Part shown: one piece after another, positions 1 through 7,667 of the stretch
Position numbering within the stretch: the stretch's first letter is position 1
How the letters are laid out: the number at the start of each line of letters is the position of its first letter
NCBI GenBank assembly: GCA_903823545.1
Contig: CAIJTL010000769.1
Span: 1 to 9,600 of the forward strand
From: an uncultured Planctomycetaceae bacterium
GTDB lineage: Bacteria > Planctomycetota > Planctomycetia > Planctomycetales > Planctomycetaceae
Direction of reading: 5' to 3'
Length of the DNA stretch: 9,600 nucleotides
Notes under the pieces: model-generated
Told to the model about the DNA's origin: nothing
Seen by the model: only the letters and a program-made list of their open reading frames with translations
Databases searched by the model: none
Made by a program: the position numbers and the translations under genes

Positions 1-256
1 CCAATTTCAGCCGACCCGCGCCGCCATTTTCAACCGTCGTCAACAGATAGTCCACTTTGGCGACCCATTTGCCAAGCACGGCCTCGGCAAGCGGTTCCGA
101 GTCTTGCTCAAACAGATTTGTCCTGTTCGTGTCTGGTTCGCTGAACTCGGATGCCTCGGTAGAACTATAAGACTCGATTGATCCCCCCAGCGTTGGCAAA
201 ACAAAGATCAACCCAGCTAACACCGTGGCAAAGTGCGATGACATGCGTAGGTTCAT
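1..256 (-). CDS. Unidentified secreted protein, N-terminal part (runs off left edge)
   Basis: The reverse strand opens with ATG at 256-254 and stays open through base 1, giving 85 codons with the C-terminus outside the window. The N-terminus looks like a Sec signal peptide: a short basic start (MNLRMSSH), then a hydrophobic stretch FATVLAGLIFVLPTLGG at about residues 9-25, then a polar Ser/Glu-rich segment. A second in-frame ATG lies at residue 5. A weak purine-rich site (AGGATTAGG on the reverse strand) precedes the first ATG. Near the edge the protein reads GKWVAKVDYLLTTVENGG, which I do not recognise. It faces the same way as glgP but is separated from it by 480 bases, so it is probably transcribed on its own. 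Export is well supported; function is unknown. Confidence 0.6.
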   Translation of the reverse strand, partial: MNLRMSSHFATVLAGLIFVLPTLGGSIESYSSTEASEFSEPDTNRTNLFEQDSEPLAEAVLGKWVAKVDYLLTTVENGGAGRLKL

Positions 257-736
257 TACCTAATCCTATCGATTTTCGGTTGGCGATTTGGGTGACTTCG
301 TGCTGCCACTCAGAATGCGGCTGTGAGTTGGTGGAAATCGAAAGAGAGTCGTTCCAGATATCTTTCTGAAATCAATTCCGTTTCTGTGTTTAACTCGGAA
401 TTTGATCTCGTTCGTTATTTTCGACCCGTTGTCGACATCCATAACTGCCTGTCCGAAAACACGGTCAGATTTTTGGAACTCCCGGCACAATTAGGAGTTA
501 CCATTGGCTCTTCGCGAAGAACCGTCGCGGTTCCGAGAATCAGCATAACACGGCTTATGGCTACAAAACGCAGCCCCCGACTGGTTCATCTTTCGGTCAA
601 GTTCTTGAAGAGCGATGGTTACATCACCCCGCTTGACTTGAAGGGCTTGGCTGAGTGTTGGGCATGAATCAAGTTGTTCATCCACTCGCTTCGTTGCGAT
701 TTTGCTTGGCCAAGCTTTCGCGGTTCATTTTCTGGC
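257..736. other. Spacer without a convincing gene
   Basis: This 480-base stretch lies between the partial secreted gene and the end of glgP, both on the minus strand. Three short open frames cross it (323-667 plus, 266-490 minus, 491-685 minus). None has a recognisable domain or a plausible ribosome-binding site, and their composition looks random. It should contain the promoter of the left-edge gene and the transcription end of glgP. I see no repeat family or RNA gene. Confidence 0.45.
696..721 (-). terminator. Weak hairpin just after glgP (possible terminator)
   Basis: An interrupted palindrome begins 16 bases beyond the glgP stop. The outer arms are GCGA and TCGC, there is a short internal loop, and the core is the perfect 12-base palindrome GCTTGGCCAAGC at 704-715. 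There is no T-run after it on the minus strand, so it is a poor intrinsic terminator. It may only be a chance palindrome. Confidence 0.2.
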
Positions 737-2890
737 TTACAGGACCGGGATTTGGCTAGAGAGGCCGCCAGCGGCAGGGACGTAGCACTGGTTGACGTAG
801 TCCATCACCATGCGGTCGGAGTTGAAACGCCAGCCGAGTGTTCGAACCGAGCGTTTGATGCGTCTAATCCACTGCTGCGGCAGGTCGTCGGCGTCTCGTT
901 CGTAGTACATCGGGATGACCTGATTGCGCAGGACGTCGATTAAACTCCGCCAATCGCGTTCGTCTTGGATGGCGTCGTTCACGTGCGAACGGCCAGTGCC
1001 GATCGCGAAACCGTTGTGTCCGTCGTAGGCTTCGGCCCACCAACCATCGAGGATCGACAGATTGAGCACGCCGTTGAGCACGACCTTCTGGCCGCTCGTG
1101 CCCGATGCTTCAAGCGGTCGGCGGGGATTGTTCAACCAAACGTCGACACCCTGCACCAAGTGTCGTGCGAGGTTGATGTCGTAGTCTTCCAAGAAAATCA
1201 CTTTCCCTTTCAGTGGTCCTTCTTGAGTTGCTCGCCAAACTCGTTGCAGGATCGCTTTGCCGTTGTCGTCGCGCGGATGTGATTTCCCGGCGAAGATGAA
1301 TTGCACCGGTCGATCGGAGTCGTTGACGATTTGGGCCAGCAACTCAAATTCTCGCATGATGAGATCCGTCCGCTTGTATGGGGCGAATCGTCGAGCGAAT
1401 CCGATCAACAAGGCTCGCGGGTCGAGTACGTTCGCGACCTCGGCAATCTGCTCTTCACTGGCGTTGTTGCGGCGTAACTGAGTTTCCAGGCGACGTCGCG
1501 TGAATCCAATGAGCTGATTCTTCAGCGACTGATGTGTCTCCCACAATTCGCCGGAAGTTGCCTTTTCAAATCCGGCCCATACACCAGGTTCGCCGGTGTG
1601 AATGTGCCAATCGACGGGAAGCACGCGGTCGTAGAGCACTCGCATTTGAGTCGCGAGCCAGGTCGGCACATGCACGCCATTTGTAATGTGGCCGATCGGA
1701 ATCTCTTCTTCGCTCTGCCACGGCCACAAGCTGGACCACATGCGACGGCTGACAACACCGTGCAGAGACGAAACGGCGTTCGCCTTGCGGCTGAGCTTGA
1801 ACGCCAAAACCGTCATGCAAAATGACTCCGACGGGTTCTGAGGATTGACTCGCCCCAAGCCCATCAATGCATCGTGGCTCAGGCCCAACTGATCGCCCAG
1901 CGGGCCAACATGCTCGTTGATCAAGCCAGCGTCGAAACGATCATGCCCCGCTTCGACCGGCGTGTGTGTGGTGAAGCAGCAACTTGCGGCGGTCTCTCGC
2001 AAGGCCGCATCGAAGGAAAGGCCATCTTCTTGAATTCGTTCGCGAATGATTTCCAGCGGAGCAAACGCGGAGTGCCCTTCGTTCATGTGGATCACACTTG
2101 GCTGAATGCCAATCGCCGCGAGCGCGCGAGCGCCGCCAATTCCCAACATGATTTCCTGGCGAATACGAATCCGCGTGTCACCACCGTAAAGCCGAGCCGT
2201 CAGACGGCGATCTTCATCGGTGTTGTTCGGGATGTTTGTGTCGAGCAGAAAAAGCCGGACTCGCCCGACATTGACTTCCCAAACCCGTGCATAAATTTTT
2301 CCCGTGCGCGTCTCGACCGAGATCACCACCGGTTGGCAATCCTTTCCAACTGCGGCCTTCACTGGAAGCTTGTCGGGATGCATGGTCTTGTAGCTTTCTT
2401 GCTGCCAACCGTTCGCATCCAAATGCTGAGAGAAATAACCCTCGCCGTACAGTAGGCCGACGCCAACAAGTGGAATGTCGAGATCCGACGCGCTCTTCAG
2501 ATGGTCACCGGAAAGAATGCCAAGACCACCGGAGTAAATCGGCATCGATTCGTGCATTCCGAATTCTGCCGAGAAGTACGCTACTGGATGATGATTCAGA
2601 ATACCGGCTCGCGTCGCTCCCCAAGTATCGTGCGAAGACATGTATTCGTGCCAGCGGCGGTATGCGTAGTTGATTCGCGAATGCAGGCCGAGTTCTCTCG
2701 CACGAGCTTCTAATTTTTCCGGTGGATACGCTTCCAATAGGATCACTGGGTTGTGAGCGTTTCCCGACCAAAGCGGTTGATCGATTGCTCGAAAAATTTC
2801 ATTCAGTCCTGGCTGCCAACTCCACCATAAGTTGCTTGTGAGTTCTGTGAGCTTCTCATGCAACGTCTTCTGTTCGAGCACGACCATCAT
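737..2890 (-). CDS. glgP: Alpha-glucan (glycogen/maltodextrin) phosphorylase, GT35 family
   Basis: Cytoplasmic enzyme that cleaves alpha-1,4-glucans with phosphate to release glucose-1-phosphate, using pyridoxal phosphate. The 717-residue protein begins with the N-terminal region typical of this subfamily (about residues 10-90, [13 protein letters not shown]). The glycine-rich loop [14 protein letters not shown] follows at about 118-130, then the family blocks [22 protein letters not shown] and [12 protein letters not shown]. The PLP site is [14 protein letters not shown]; the Schiff-base lysine is Lys602 counted from the first Met. [10 protein letters not shown] after it marks the shorter bacterial subfamily (TIGR02094-like) rather than the E. 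coli GlgP/MalP type. It is somewhat shorter than the actinobacterial and Thermotoga members, which exceed 800 residues. The start is one of two adjacent ATGs at 2890 and 2887; AAGG lies directly before them, so the exact start is uncertain by one codon. It diverges from the amidohydrolase gene. No other glycogen gene is visible. Confidence 0.95.
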   Translation of the reverse strand: MMVVLEQKTLHEKLTELTSNLWWSWQPGLNEIFRAIDQPLWSGNAHNPVILLEAYPPEKLEARARELGLHSRINYAYRRWHEYMSSHDTWGATRAGILNHHPVAYFSAEFGMHESMPIYSGGLGILSGDHLKSASDLDIPLVGVGLLYGEGYFSQHLDANGWQQESYKTMHPDKLPVKAAVGKDCQPVVISVETRTGKIYARVWEVNVGRVRLFLLDTNIPNNTDEDRRLTARLYGGDTRIRIRQEIMLGIGGARALAAIGIQPSVIHMNEGHSAFAPLEIIRERIQEDGLSFDAALRETAASCCFTTHTPVEAGHDRFDAGLINEHVGPLGDQLGLSHDALMGLGRVNPQNPSESFCMTVLAFKLSRKANAVSSLHGVVSRRMWSSLWPWQSEEEIPIGHITNGVHVPTWLATQMRVLYDRVLPVDWHIHTGEPGVWAGFEKATSGELWETHQSLKNQLIGFTRRRLETQLRRNNASEEQIAEVANVLDPRALLIGFARRFAPYKRTDLIMREFELLAQIVNDSDRPVQFIFAGKSHPRDDNGKAILQRVWRATQEGPLKGKVIFLEDYDINLARHLVQGVDVWLNNPRRPLEASGTSGQKVVLNGVLNLSILDGWWAEAYDGHNGFAIGTGRSHVNDAIQDERDWRSLIDVLRNQVIPMYYERDADDLPQQWIRRIKRSVRTLGWRFNSDRMVMDYVNQCYVPAAGGLSSQIPVL

Positions 2891-3080
2891 CCTTGCAAAG
2901 TGAAACCAGATTCCTGAAAGATTGGAGAGCGGAGTATAGCCACAGAGAAATCATGGTCGAGGGGCGAGATGACGAGGAACGGGGACTAATGACTGTCTCC
3001 GTCTTTCTCCGCTTGCTCGCTTACATCCCGCTGGCTCCAATGCGCAACGACTTCGTTCTCGCATCCAGGAGATAATTGCC
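2891..3080. promoter_or_regulatory. Divergent spacer between glgP and the amidohydrolase
   Basis: This 190-base gap must hold the promoters of both divergent genes. I cannot point to clear -35/-10 boxes or an operator. A 60-codon open frame at 2893-3075 has no credible features and is taken as chance. The stretch around 2957-2990 is unusually purine-rich on the plus strand. Confidence 0.4.
3067..3072 (+). promoter_or_regulatory. Shine-Dalgarno site of the amidohydrolase
   Basis: AGGAGA is followed by an 8-base spacer before the ATG at 3081. This near-consensus site supports that start and the presence of the N-terminal export signal. Confidence 0.7.
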
Positions 3081-4571
3081 ATGTTTCCCGTCTCGCGTGG
3101 TCGCGTTGATTTTATCGCTCGGGTTGGCAGCCTGCTGACTCTTGTGTGGCCAGCGTGTCAGATGACTAAGGCCGACGACACACCGCAACTGCGACCGACT
3201 CAACTTCAGGCAGTTGAAAAGGTCAACGAGTTGACGCCGCAACTGAAGGCGATCAACAGAGCAATTTGGGATTTCGCAGAGGTCGGTCTCGAAGAGAAAC
3301 GATCATCGGCGCTCTTAGTCGAAAAGCTCAAGGCTGCTGGCTTTGAGGTCCAGGTCGGTGTTTCGCACATGCCGACGGCGTTCGTCGCCAGCTACGGTTC
3401 AGGGAAACCGGTGATTGGGATTCTTGCCGAGTACGACGCACTGCCGAATCTTTCACAGCAGGTTGCTTCCGATCGAGTCGCCGTCGCTGACGGCGCCGCA
3501 GGTCACGGCTGCGGACACAGTGGTCTCGGAACGGCGGCACTTGGAGCGGCGATTGCCGTGAAGACGGCGATGGAGAAGCACAAGCTGCCGGGAACGATTC
3601 GGCTTTACGGAACACCTGCCGAAGAGACTTTGATCGGCAAGGTCTACATGCAGTTGGATGGTCAGTTCAAAGACCTTGATGCTTGCCTGCACTGGCATCC
3701 CTCTTCAGTCAACAACGTCTGGGTGATGGCCAGCAAGGCGGCGGTGAGCGTCAAGTTCTCGTTCGCGGGAACCGCCGCGCACGCATCGGGAAGTCCGAGC
3801 AGCGGACGCAGCGCGCTCGATGCGGTCGAGTTGATGAATGTCGGTGTGAACTTCATGCGAGAGCACATCAAAGAAGACGCTCGCATTCATTACGTCATCA
3901 CTGACGGCGGCGGAGCGCCAAACGTCGTCCCTGCCAAAGCGGAGAGTTGGTACTACGTCCGAGCGAACTCGCATGAAGATGTCGAAAGGTATTTTGCATG
4001 GGTCTGCGACATTGCCGAAGGGGCCGCGAAGATGACTCGCACGAAAGTCAAAATTCAGATCGATACAGACTGCCACGAAATCATCGGCAATCGACCACTC
4101 GCTGAAATACTGCAACAGAATCTGGAAAAGATCGGCGCTCCGAAATTCAGCGATGACGAAAAGAACTTCGCTCGGAAAGTGCAGCAATCGCTCGTCACTG
4201 AGTTTGGCTCCAAGTTCCCTCAAGCGATCGACGAAACGATTCAGCCACTGAGCTTCGCGGATGAATCCGGCAAAGGCTCGACCGATGTCGGCGACATCAG
4301 TTGGCACGTCCCCACCTGCGGCCTGCGAGTCGCTTGCTTCGCAGCCGACTCCCCCGGTCACAGTTGGCAAAACGTCGCCTGCATCGGCTCCACAATTGGC
4401 GAAAAAGGGACGATCACTGCGGCCAAAATCCTCGCCATCTCAGCCCTTGATCTGATTGAGAAGCCCGAACTCCGCACCGCCGCTCGCGAAGATTTTCAAA
4501 AACGGATGGAGTCTCGCAAATACACCACACTGATTCCGAAAGGGCAAAAGGCACCTGCGAAGATTCGATAA
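3081..4571 (+). CDS. Exported M20-family amidohydrolase, AbgB-like
   Basis: A 496-residue zinc-dependent amidohydrolase resembling subunit B of p-aminobenzoyl-glutamate hydrolase, within peptidase family M20. These enzymes cleave amide bonds of N-acyl amino acids or small peptides; the substrate here is unknown. Expected metal and catalytic elements are present: EYDALP (117-122), GHGCGHSGLG (141-150, Cys144 and His146), the acidic pair in PAEET (Glu181, Glu182), LHWHP (203-207) and DSPGHSWQN with His427. The dimerisation domain falls at about 220-330 (FSFAGTAAHASGSP, then GGGAPNVVPAKAE). STDVGDISW at 400-408 is typical of the AbgB branch. Unlike the cytoplasmic E. coli protein, it starts with a signal-like segment (basic N-terminus, then ARVGSLLTLVWPAC). 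Cys26 could be a lipidation site, but WPAC is a poor lipobox. A strong Shine-Dalgarno site supports the start. The gene is followed within a few bases by a long inverted repeat and appears to be a single-gene unit. Confidence 0.9.
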   Translation: MFPVSRGRVDFIARVGSLLTLVWPACQMTKADDTPQLRPTQLQAVEKVNELTPQLKAINRAIWDFAEVGLEEKRSSALLVEKLKAAGFEVQVGVSHMPTAFVASYGSGKPVIGILAEYDALPNLSQQVASDRVAVADGAAGHGCGHSGLGTAALGAAIAVKTAMEKHKLPGTIRLYGTPAEETLIGKVYMQLDGQFKDLDACLHWHPSSVNNVWVMASKAAVSVKFSFAGTAAHASGSPSSGRSALDAVELMNVGVNFMREHIKEDARIHYVITDGGGAPNVVPAKAESWYYVRANSHEDVERYFAWVCDIAEGAAKMTRTKVKIQIDTDCHEIIGNRPLAEILQQNLEKIGAPKFSDDEKNFARKVQQSLVTEFGSKFPQAIDETIQPLSFADESGKGSTDVGDISWHVPTCGLRVACFAADSPGHSWQNVACIGSTIGEKGTITAAKILAISALDLIEKPELRTAAREDFQKRMESRKYTTLIPKGQKAPAKIR

Positions 4572-4577
4572 TGGCAG

Positions 4578-4642
4578 GTGCCCACAGAACACACGGAAGA
4601 AGAGGCTCTTTTTCTGTGTCCTTCCGTGTATTTCGTGGGCAC
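4578..4642. repeat. 65-base inverted repeat, possible bidirectional terminator or interspersed repeat
   Basis: The outer arms GTGCCCAC (4578-4585) and GTGGGCAC (4635-4642) match perfectly. The inner arms ACACGGAAG (4591-4599) and CTTCCGTGT (4621-4629) match perfectly. The five bases between them on each side pair partly, so the arms form an almost continuous helix of about 22 base pairs. The 21-base loop contains a T-run after GAGGCTC. It starts only 6 bases after the amidohydrolase stop and ends 49 bases before the next gene, so it could end transcription. From general knowledge, similar ACACGGAAG / TTCCGTGT hairpins recur between genes in planctomycetes and some other bacteria, which suggests a dispersed repeat. 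Only one copy is in this window. Confidence 0.7.
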
Positions 4643-4691
4643 AATCAAAAACATCTCAATATGAATTCTCGAAGAGTGGAAGAAGTCTGCG

Positions 4692-5324
4692 ATGAGTGAT
4701 TCACAACGAATTCAAAAACTTCTCGAACAACTACTTGCGACTGACCCTGCGTGTCAGGACGCGCAAGCGACTGAGTGGCCGTTGCTCGAATTGGTTCCTG
4801 CTGGCCCACAGCCAGAATGGCGCTGGCTGCCCGGAGCCCTTTCTTCATTGGCAGATCTTGAATGGCTGCCGCGTGTCGTTTCCGAAGTTGATGTGACGGC
4901 GTTGAAGGCGGGCGTGTTACTGATGCACGATTTTGTGGAAGAGAGTCATCGCTATTCTCAAAGCATCGAAGGAGAAGGCGAGCATCAACTCGGTGACTAT
5001 TGGCACGCGATCTTACATCGTCGAGAGCCGGACTACTTCAACGCGAAATATTGGTTCCGCCAAATCGGACAGCAGCCAGGATTCACCACGCTCGCTCGGC
5101 TGGCAGATGCGAAGCTGCGCTCGTGCTCATCACCGCGATCACTCGAATGGAACCAGCGACTCGGTTCTGCTCAGCAATGGAAACCGCTCGCGTTTGTCGA
5201 TCTGTGTGAATCGTGCCAGTCCGCGAATGACCCGGAGTTGATGCAAGCAACCCAAGAAATCCAGCTAGCGGAAATGTTGTTACTGCTACGCCAAACATAC
5301 CAACAAGCGATCGGAGCCAAGTGA
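4692..5324 (+). CDS. Conserved hypothetical protein, GDYWHAILHRREPDYFNAKYW motif family
   Basis: A 210-residue protein with no signal peptide or membrane segment, so probably cytoplasmic. The first third is poorly defined and Pro/Trp/Leu-rich (PEWRWLPGALSSL). The distinctive part is residues 98-125: HQLGDYWHAILHRREP, then DYFNAKYWFRQIG. It is rich in His, Arg, Asp and Trp, as in a conserved binding or catalytic site. I recall similar motifs in uncharacterised planctomycete proteins but know no assigned function. The C-terminal 30 residues look helical (ATQEIQLAEMLLLLRQTYQQA). The ATG at 4692 has a GGAAGAAG stretch about 11 bases upstream, a weak site. Its TGA overlaps a GTG of the next open frame (GTGA at 5321-5324), although that gene more likely starts at 5387. 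The two genes probably share one transcript. Confidence 0.8.
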   Translation: MSDSQRIQKLLEQLLATDPACQDAQATEWPLLELVPAGPQPEWRWLPGALSSLADLEWLPRVVSEVDVTALKAGVLLMHDFVEESHRYSQSIEGEGEHQLGDYWHAILHRREPDYFNAKYWFRQIGQQPGFTTLARLADAKLRSCSSPRSLEWNQRLGSAQQWKPLAFVDLCESCQSANDPELMQATQEIQLAEMLLLLRQTYQQAIGAK

Positions 5325-5374
5325 TTCGTTCGCTGGATGGGCCGCTTCCAACGAATGGCTCGAATTTTTTAATG

Positions 5375-5378
5375 GGAG
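5375..5378 (+). promoter_or_regulatory. Shine-Dalgarno site fixing the start at 5387
   Basis: GGAG with an 8-base spacer precedes ATG 5387-5389. The two other in-frame starts, GTG 5321 and ATG 5372, have no such site. Starting at 5387 also puts the twin-arginine pair at residues 10-11, where a Tat signal expects it. Confidence 0.65.
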
Positions 5379-5386
5379 ACCACTCC

Positions 5387-6682
5387 ATGACAATCTTAAA
5401 TGCTGAGTTCCCTCGACGTGATCTGTTAAAGCTCGCTGCTACCGCTGCGATGATCGGACCACCCGCCGGTTTGCTATCGGCGAACGACGGAGGCGGGGCA
5501 AGCCGTCCAAGCAAACCAACTCGCCTGCCACGAGTCGCGGCGATCAATTCGATCTATCGTTTGAAGTCGCACGCTTACCATATCGCCGGGCGATTCATTC
5601 ACGGCTACACGATCAACGGTTTGCATCATCAGCCGCCATTCCAACTCGTGCGGATGTTCGATCACCAACAGCCAGAGAACGATCTGGGGCCAGAGGTTAG
5701 TCGCCAACATGGGATTGAGCTTTGTACGACAGTCGCGCAAGCATTGGGGGGCGAGATGTCGCTGGATGTCGATGCCGTGCTGCTGATCATCGAGCACGGC
5801 GACTACCCGACGAACAAGTGGGGCCAAATCGTTTATCCGCGATACGAGCTGTTCCAAGAAATCGTCGACGTCTTCCGAAAGAGTGGGCGGAGCGTGCCGG
5901 TCTTTGTCGATAAACATCTCTCTTACGATCACCGCCACGCCGCCGAGATGGTCGCCACGGCCAAAGAATTGAAGTTTGGTTTGATGGCCGGCTCGTCGTT
6001 GCCGGTCACATGGCGTCTGCCGGAATTCAATCCGCCGCTCAGTACTCCGTTTGAAGAGGGAGTCGCGGTGATCGGCTACGACCGCAGCAACATTGAAATC
6101 TACTTGTTTCACGTCCTCGAAGTGTTGCAGTGCATGATGGAGCGCCGCCCCGGCGGCGAGACCGGAGTGAAGTCCGTTCAATGCCTCTCCGGCAACGCCG
6201 TATGGAAGGCGGGAGACGAAGGACGCTGGTCTTGGTCGCTGTTGGATCACGCACTCTCGCGATGTCCAAGCCTTAACTACGGCAAGGTGCGTGAGCAGGT
6301 CAAAAACCCGCTGTGCGTCCTCATCGAATACGCCGACGGGACAAAAGGAACGGTCTTCAATTTTGTCGAAGCGATTTCTGATTTTGCCTTCGCTGGAAAA
6401 ATTCGAGACCGATCAGAACCTGTTTCGACCTGCTTTTATTTGCCCGCTCCGCCCGGTGCCCGATTCTTCGATCCGCTCACCTACAACATCGAACAGTTCT
6501 TCGCCACTGGCCGCTCACCATACCCCGTTGAGCGGACATTGCTCACCAGCACGATCTGCGATCACGCCATGCACTCATACCACGACAGCAGCAAAGTCAT
6601 CAGCGACCCGTCAATGTCGATCCGTTACCAACCACCGATTGATGACGGCCATTTTCGAGGAACGTTTATTGATCGCCGTTAA
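5387..6682 (+). CDS. Tat-exported protein of unknown function, Gfo/Idh-like
   Basis: A 431-residue protein from ATG 5387 (453 if the upstream GTG at 5321 is used). The N-terminus is a Tat signal: PRRDLLKL with Arg10 and Arg11, the hydrophobic stretch AATAAMIGPPAGLLSA, and a likely cleavage after Ala32. The mature part has a Gfo/Idh/MocA-like order. A first strand RVAAINSIYR (49-58) is followed by VDAVLLIIEHGDYP (128-141) and VPVFVDKHLSYDHRHAAEM (170-188). The last resembles the EKPLA step of that superfamily. Then come LMAGSSLPVTWRLP (199-212) and a second half with strand-like segments (VLIEYADGTKGTVFNF). The usual GxGxxG dinucleotide loop is not visible, so cofactor binding is doubtful. The Gfo/Idh relationship is my inference; export is well supported. 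It follows the 210-residue conserved gene with a 62-base gap and probably shares its transcript. Confidence 0.8.
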   Translation: MTILNAEFPRRDLLKLAATAAMIGPPAGLLSANDGGGASRPSKPTRLPRVAAINSIYRLKSHAYHIAGRFIHGYTINGLHHQPPFQLVRMFDHQQPENDLGPEVSRQHGIELCTTVAQALGGEMSLDVDAVLLIIEHGDYPTNKWGQIVYPRYELFQEIVDVFRKSGRSVPVFVDKHLSYDHRHAAEMVATAKELKFGLMAGSSLPVTWRLPEFNPPLSTPFEEGVAVIGYDRSNIEIYLFHVLEVLQCMMERRPGGETGVKSVQCLSGNAVWKAGDEGRWSWSLLDHALSRCPSLNYGKVREQVKNPLCVLIEYADGTKGTVFNFVEAISDFAFAGKIRDRSEPVSTCFYLPAPPGARFFDPLTYNIEQFFATGRSPYPVERTLLTSTICDHAMHSYHDSSKVISDPSMSIRYQPPIDDGHFRGTFIDRR

Positions 6683-6730
6683 TGCTCGGATTCCGGTTTG
6701 GGTGACCCGGATATTGTCTAGTTCGGGCTG

Positions 6731-6760
6731 GGCCTCGGTTGTTGAGGAACTGACCGAGCC
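6731..6760 (+). terminator. Possible hairpin after the Tat protein gene
   Basis: The arm GGC-CTCGGT at 6731-6739 pairs with ACCGAGCC at 6753-6760, giving 8 base pairs with one bulged C and a 13-base loop. Only a mixed GGTTGTTAATTC follows, not a true T-run, so termination is uncertain. It lies 48 bases past the stop codon. Confidence 0.25.
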
Positions 6761-6808
6761 GGTTGTTAATTCTGGCGGCAGATCTCGGTTTCCTCTCTCG
6801 TTGAACAC

Positions 6809-6822
6809 CCTGCTTCAGCAGG
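6809..6822 (+). promoter_or_regulatory. Small hairpin in the leader of the membrane-protein pair
   Basis: CCTGC-TTCA-GCAGG is a perfect 5-base-pair stem with a tetraloop, ending 13 bases before the AGGA ribosome-binding site (6836-6839) of the next gene. It could affect leader stability, or be chance. Confidence 0.25.
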
Positions 6823-6844
6823 TCCAATCGAGACGAGGAATATC

Positions 6845-7282
6845 ATGACGACTGTTGTCACATATCTGGTTTACGTCTTGCTCTGTGTGGCTGTTGCCAT
6901 CTGGGTTGGTCGCACCTTGCGGCGCTATGGCATCATTTATCTCACTGAAGGGCATGAAGAGAAACGTGGCTTGCAAGAAGCACTGTCGCATTTACTGATT
7001 GTCGGATTCTATCTAGTGAGCTTCGGTGTGATCTGCTTCGTCCTGAAACACGACCGTGATGTCATCAATGCGAAAGCCAGCATCGAACTGCTCAGCACGA
7101 AAGTCGGGACAGTACTGGTGTTCTTGGGAGTGTTTCATCTTGTCGTCTTGGTCGGACTGGCGGGGTCTCGCAAGCAAGCCACCGCTGAGGCGAACCTGAA
7201 GCACTGGCGGAAGATCACCCACGAAACGCCAGAAGCAGATGGCAGCAACCTACCGGTGTTGCTGTCAACTGACCCGTCCTAA
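6845..7282 (+). CDS. Small three-helix membrane protein, paralogue A
   Basis: A 145-residue integral inner-membrane protein of unknown function. Predicted membrane helices lie at about residues 4-22, 48-67 and 84-105. A charged loop WVGRTLRRYGIIYLTEGHEE follows helix 1, and a polar tail of about 40 residues (from SRKQATAEAN) ends the protein. AGGA at 6836-6839, 5 bases before ATG, supports the start. The core LLIVGFYLVSFGV and the His-containing helix VFLGVFHLVVL are shared with the gene immediately downstream. I recall similar small proteins in several bacterial phyla but no assigned role. The tail is absent from the paralogue. The pair is separated by only 16 bases and must be co-transcribed. 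Confidence 0.8.
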   Translation: MTTVVTYLVYVLLCVAVAIWVGRTLRRYGIIYLTEGHEEKRGLQEALSHLLIVGFYLVSFGVICFVLKHDRDVINAKASIELLSTKVGTVLVFLGVFHLVVLVGLAGSRKQATAEANLKHWRKITHETPEADGSNLPVLLSTDPS

Positions 7283-7298
7283 CCAGAAAGTTAGAGCA

Positions 7299-7667
7299 GT
7301 GACGATCGTCGTCTGGACTTACGCGGTTTATCTCAGCTTGAGCGGCGCGATCACCGCCTGGGTTGCCGAGACGCTTTCGCTGCACGGGCGAGTGTTCTTG
7401 ATTGATGTGTTCCACGACAACGTGAGTCGAGCCGATGCAGTCAATCGGTTGCTGGTCGTGGGTTTCTACCTGATAAACCTCGCAGGAGTGCTCTTCAATC
7501 TCTCGCTCGGCGGCTCCGTGATAACTGTGTGGGACGGAGTCCACTTTCTGTCATCAAGAATCGGCCTCGTATTAACGGTTCTCGGCTCGATGCACTTTTT
7601 CAACCTAATTGCGTTGATGACAATTCGCCTCGGGTTTCGCCTGCCCGATCAATCATTCTTTCGGTGA
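7299..7667 (+). CDS. Small three-helix membrane protein, paralogue B
   Basis: A 122-residue integral membrane protein of unknown function, with helices at about 3-22, 51-70 and 87-108. I chose GTG 7299 because the product (MTIVVWTYAVYL) then lines up with the start of paralogue A (MTTVVTYLVYVL), and the gap to the upstream stop is 16 bases. The alternative ATG at 7239 would overlap the upstream gene and add 20 residues with a Cys triplet that has no counterpart in A. The Shine-Dalgarno site is weak (GAAAG about 8 bases upstream). Shared features with A are TL-x3-G-x3-L after helix 1, LLVVGFYLIN against LLIVGFYLVS, and a conserved His in helix 3 (His99 here, His98 in A). Aligned helices 2 and 3 show 10 identities in 22 and 10 in 23 positions by my count. 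Confidence 0.75.
   Translation: MTIVVWTYAVYLSLSGAITAWVAETLSLHGRVFLIDVFHDNVSRADAVNRLLVVGFYLINLAGVLFNLSLGGSVITVWDGVHFLSSRIGLVLTVLGSMHFFNLIALMTIRLGFRLPDQSFFR

Noticed and set aside
323..667. 114-codon open frame on the plus strand
   Set aside because: It starts with GTG without a ribosome-binding site, has no recognisable motif, and overlaps minus-strand frames of similar quality. Treated as chance.
491..685. 64-codon minus-strand frame just downstream of glgP
   Set aside because: No Shine-Dalgarno site, no domain, and a low-complexity polar C-terminus. Not enough to call a gene.
2893..3075. 60-codon plus-strand frame in the divergent spacer
   Set aside because: It would fill the region needed for the promoters of two divergent genes, and it shows no domain or credible start signal.
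3705..4370. 221-codon antisense frame inside the amidohydrolase gene
   Set aside because: It is a shadow of a well-supported M20 gene on the other strand; its sequence matches no family I know.
5474..6250. 258-codon antisense frame inside the Tat protein gene
   Set aside because: The plus-strand gene has a Tat signal, a ribosome-binding site and domain-like order; the antisense frame has none of these.
7239..7298. Longer start (ATG 7239) for membrane paralogue B
   Set aside because: It overlaps the upstream gene by 44 bases and adds 20 residues without counterpart in paralogue A; GTG 7299 aligns exactly with the start of A.
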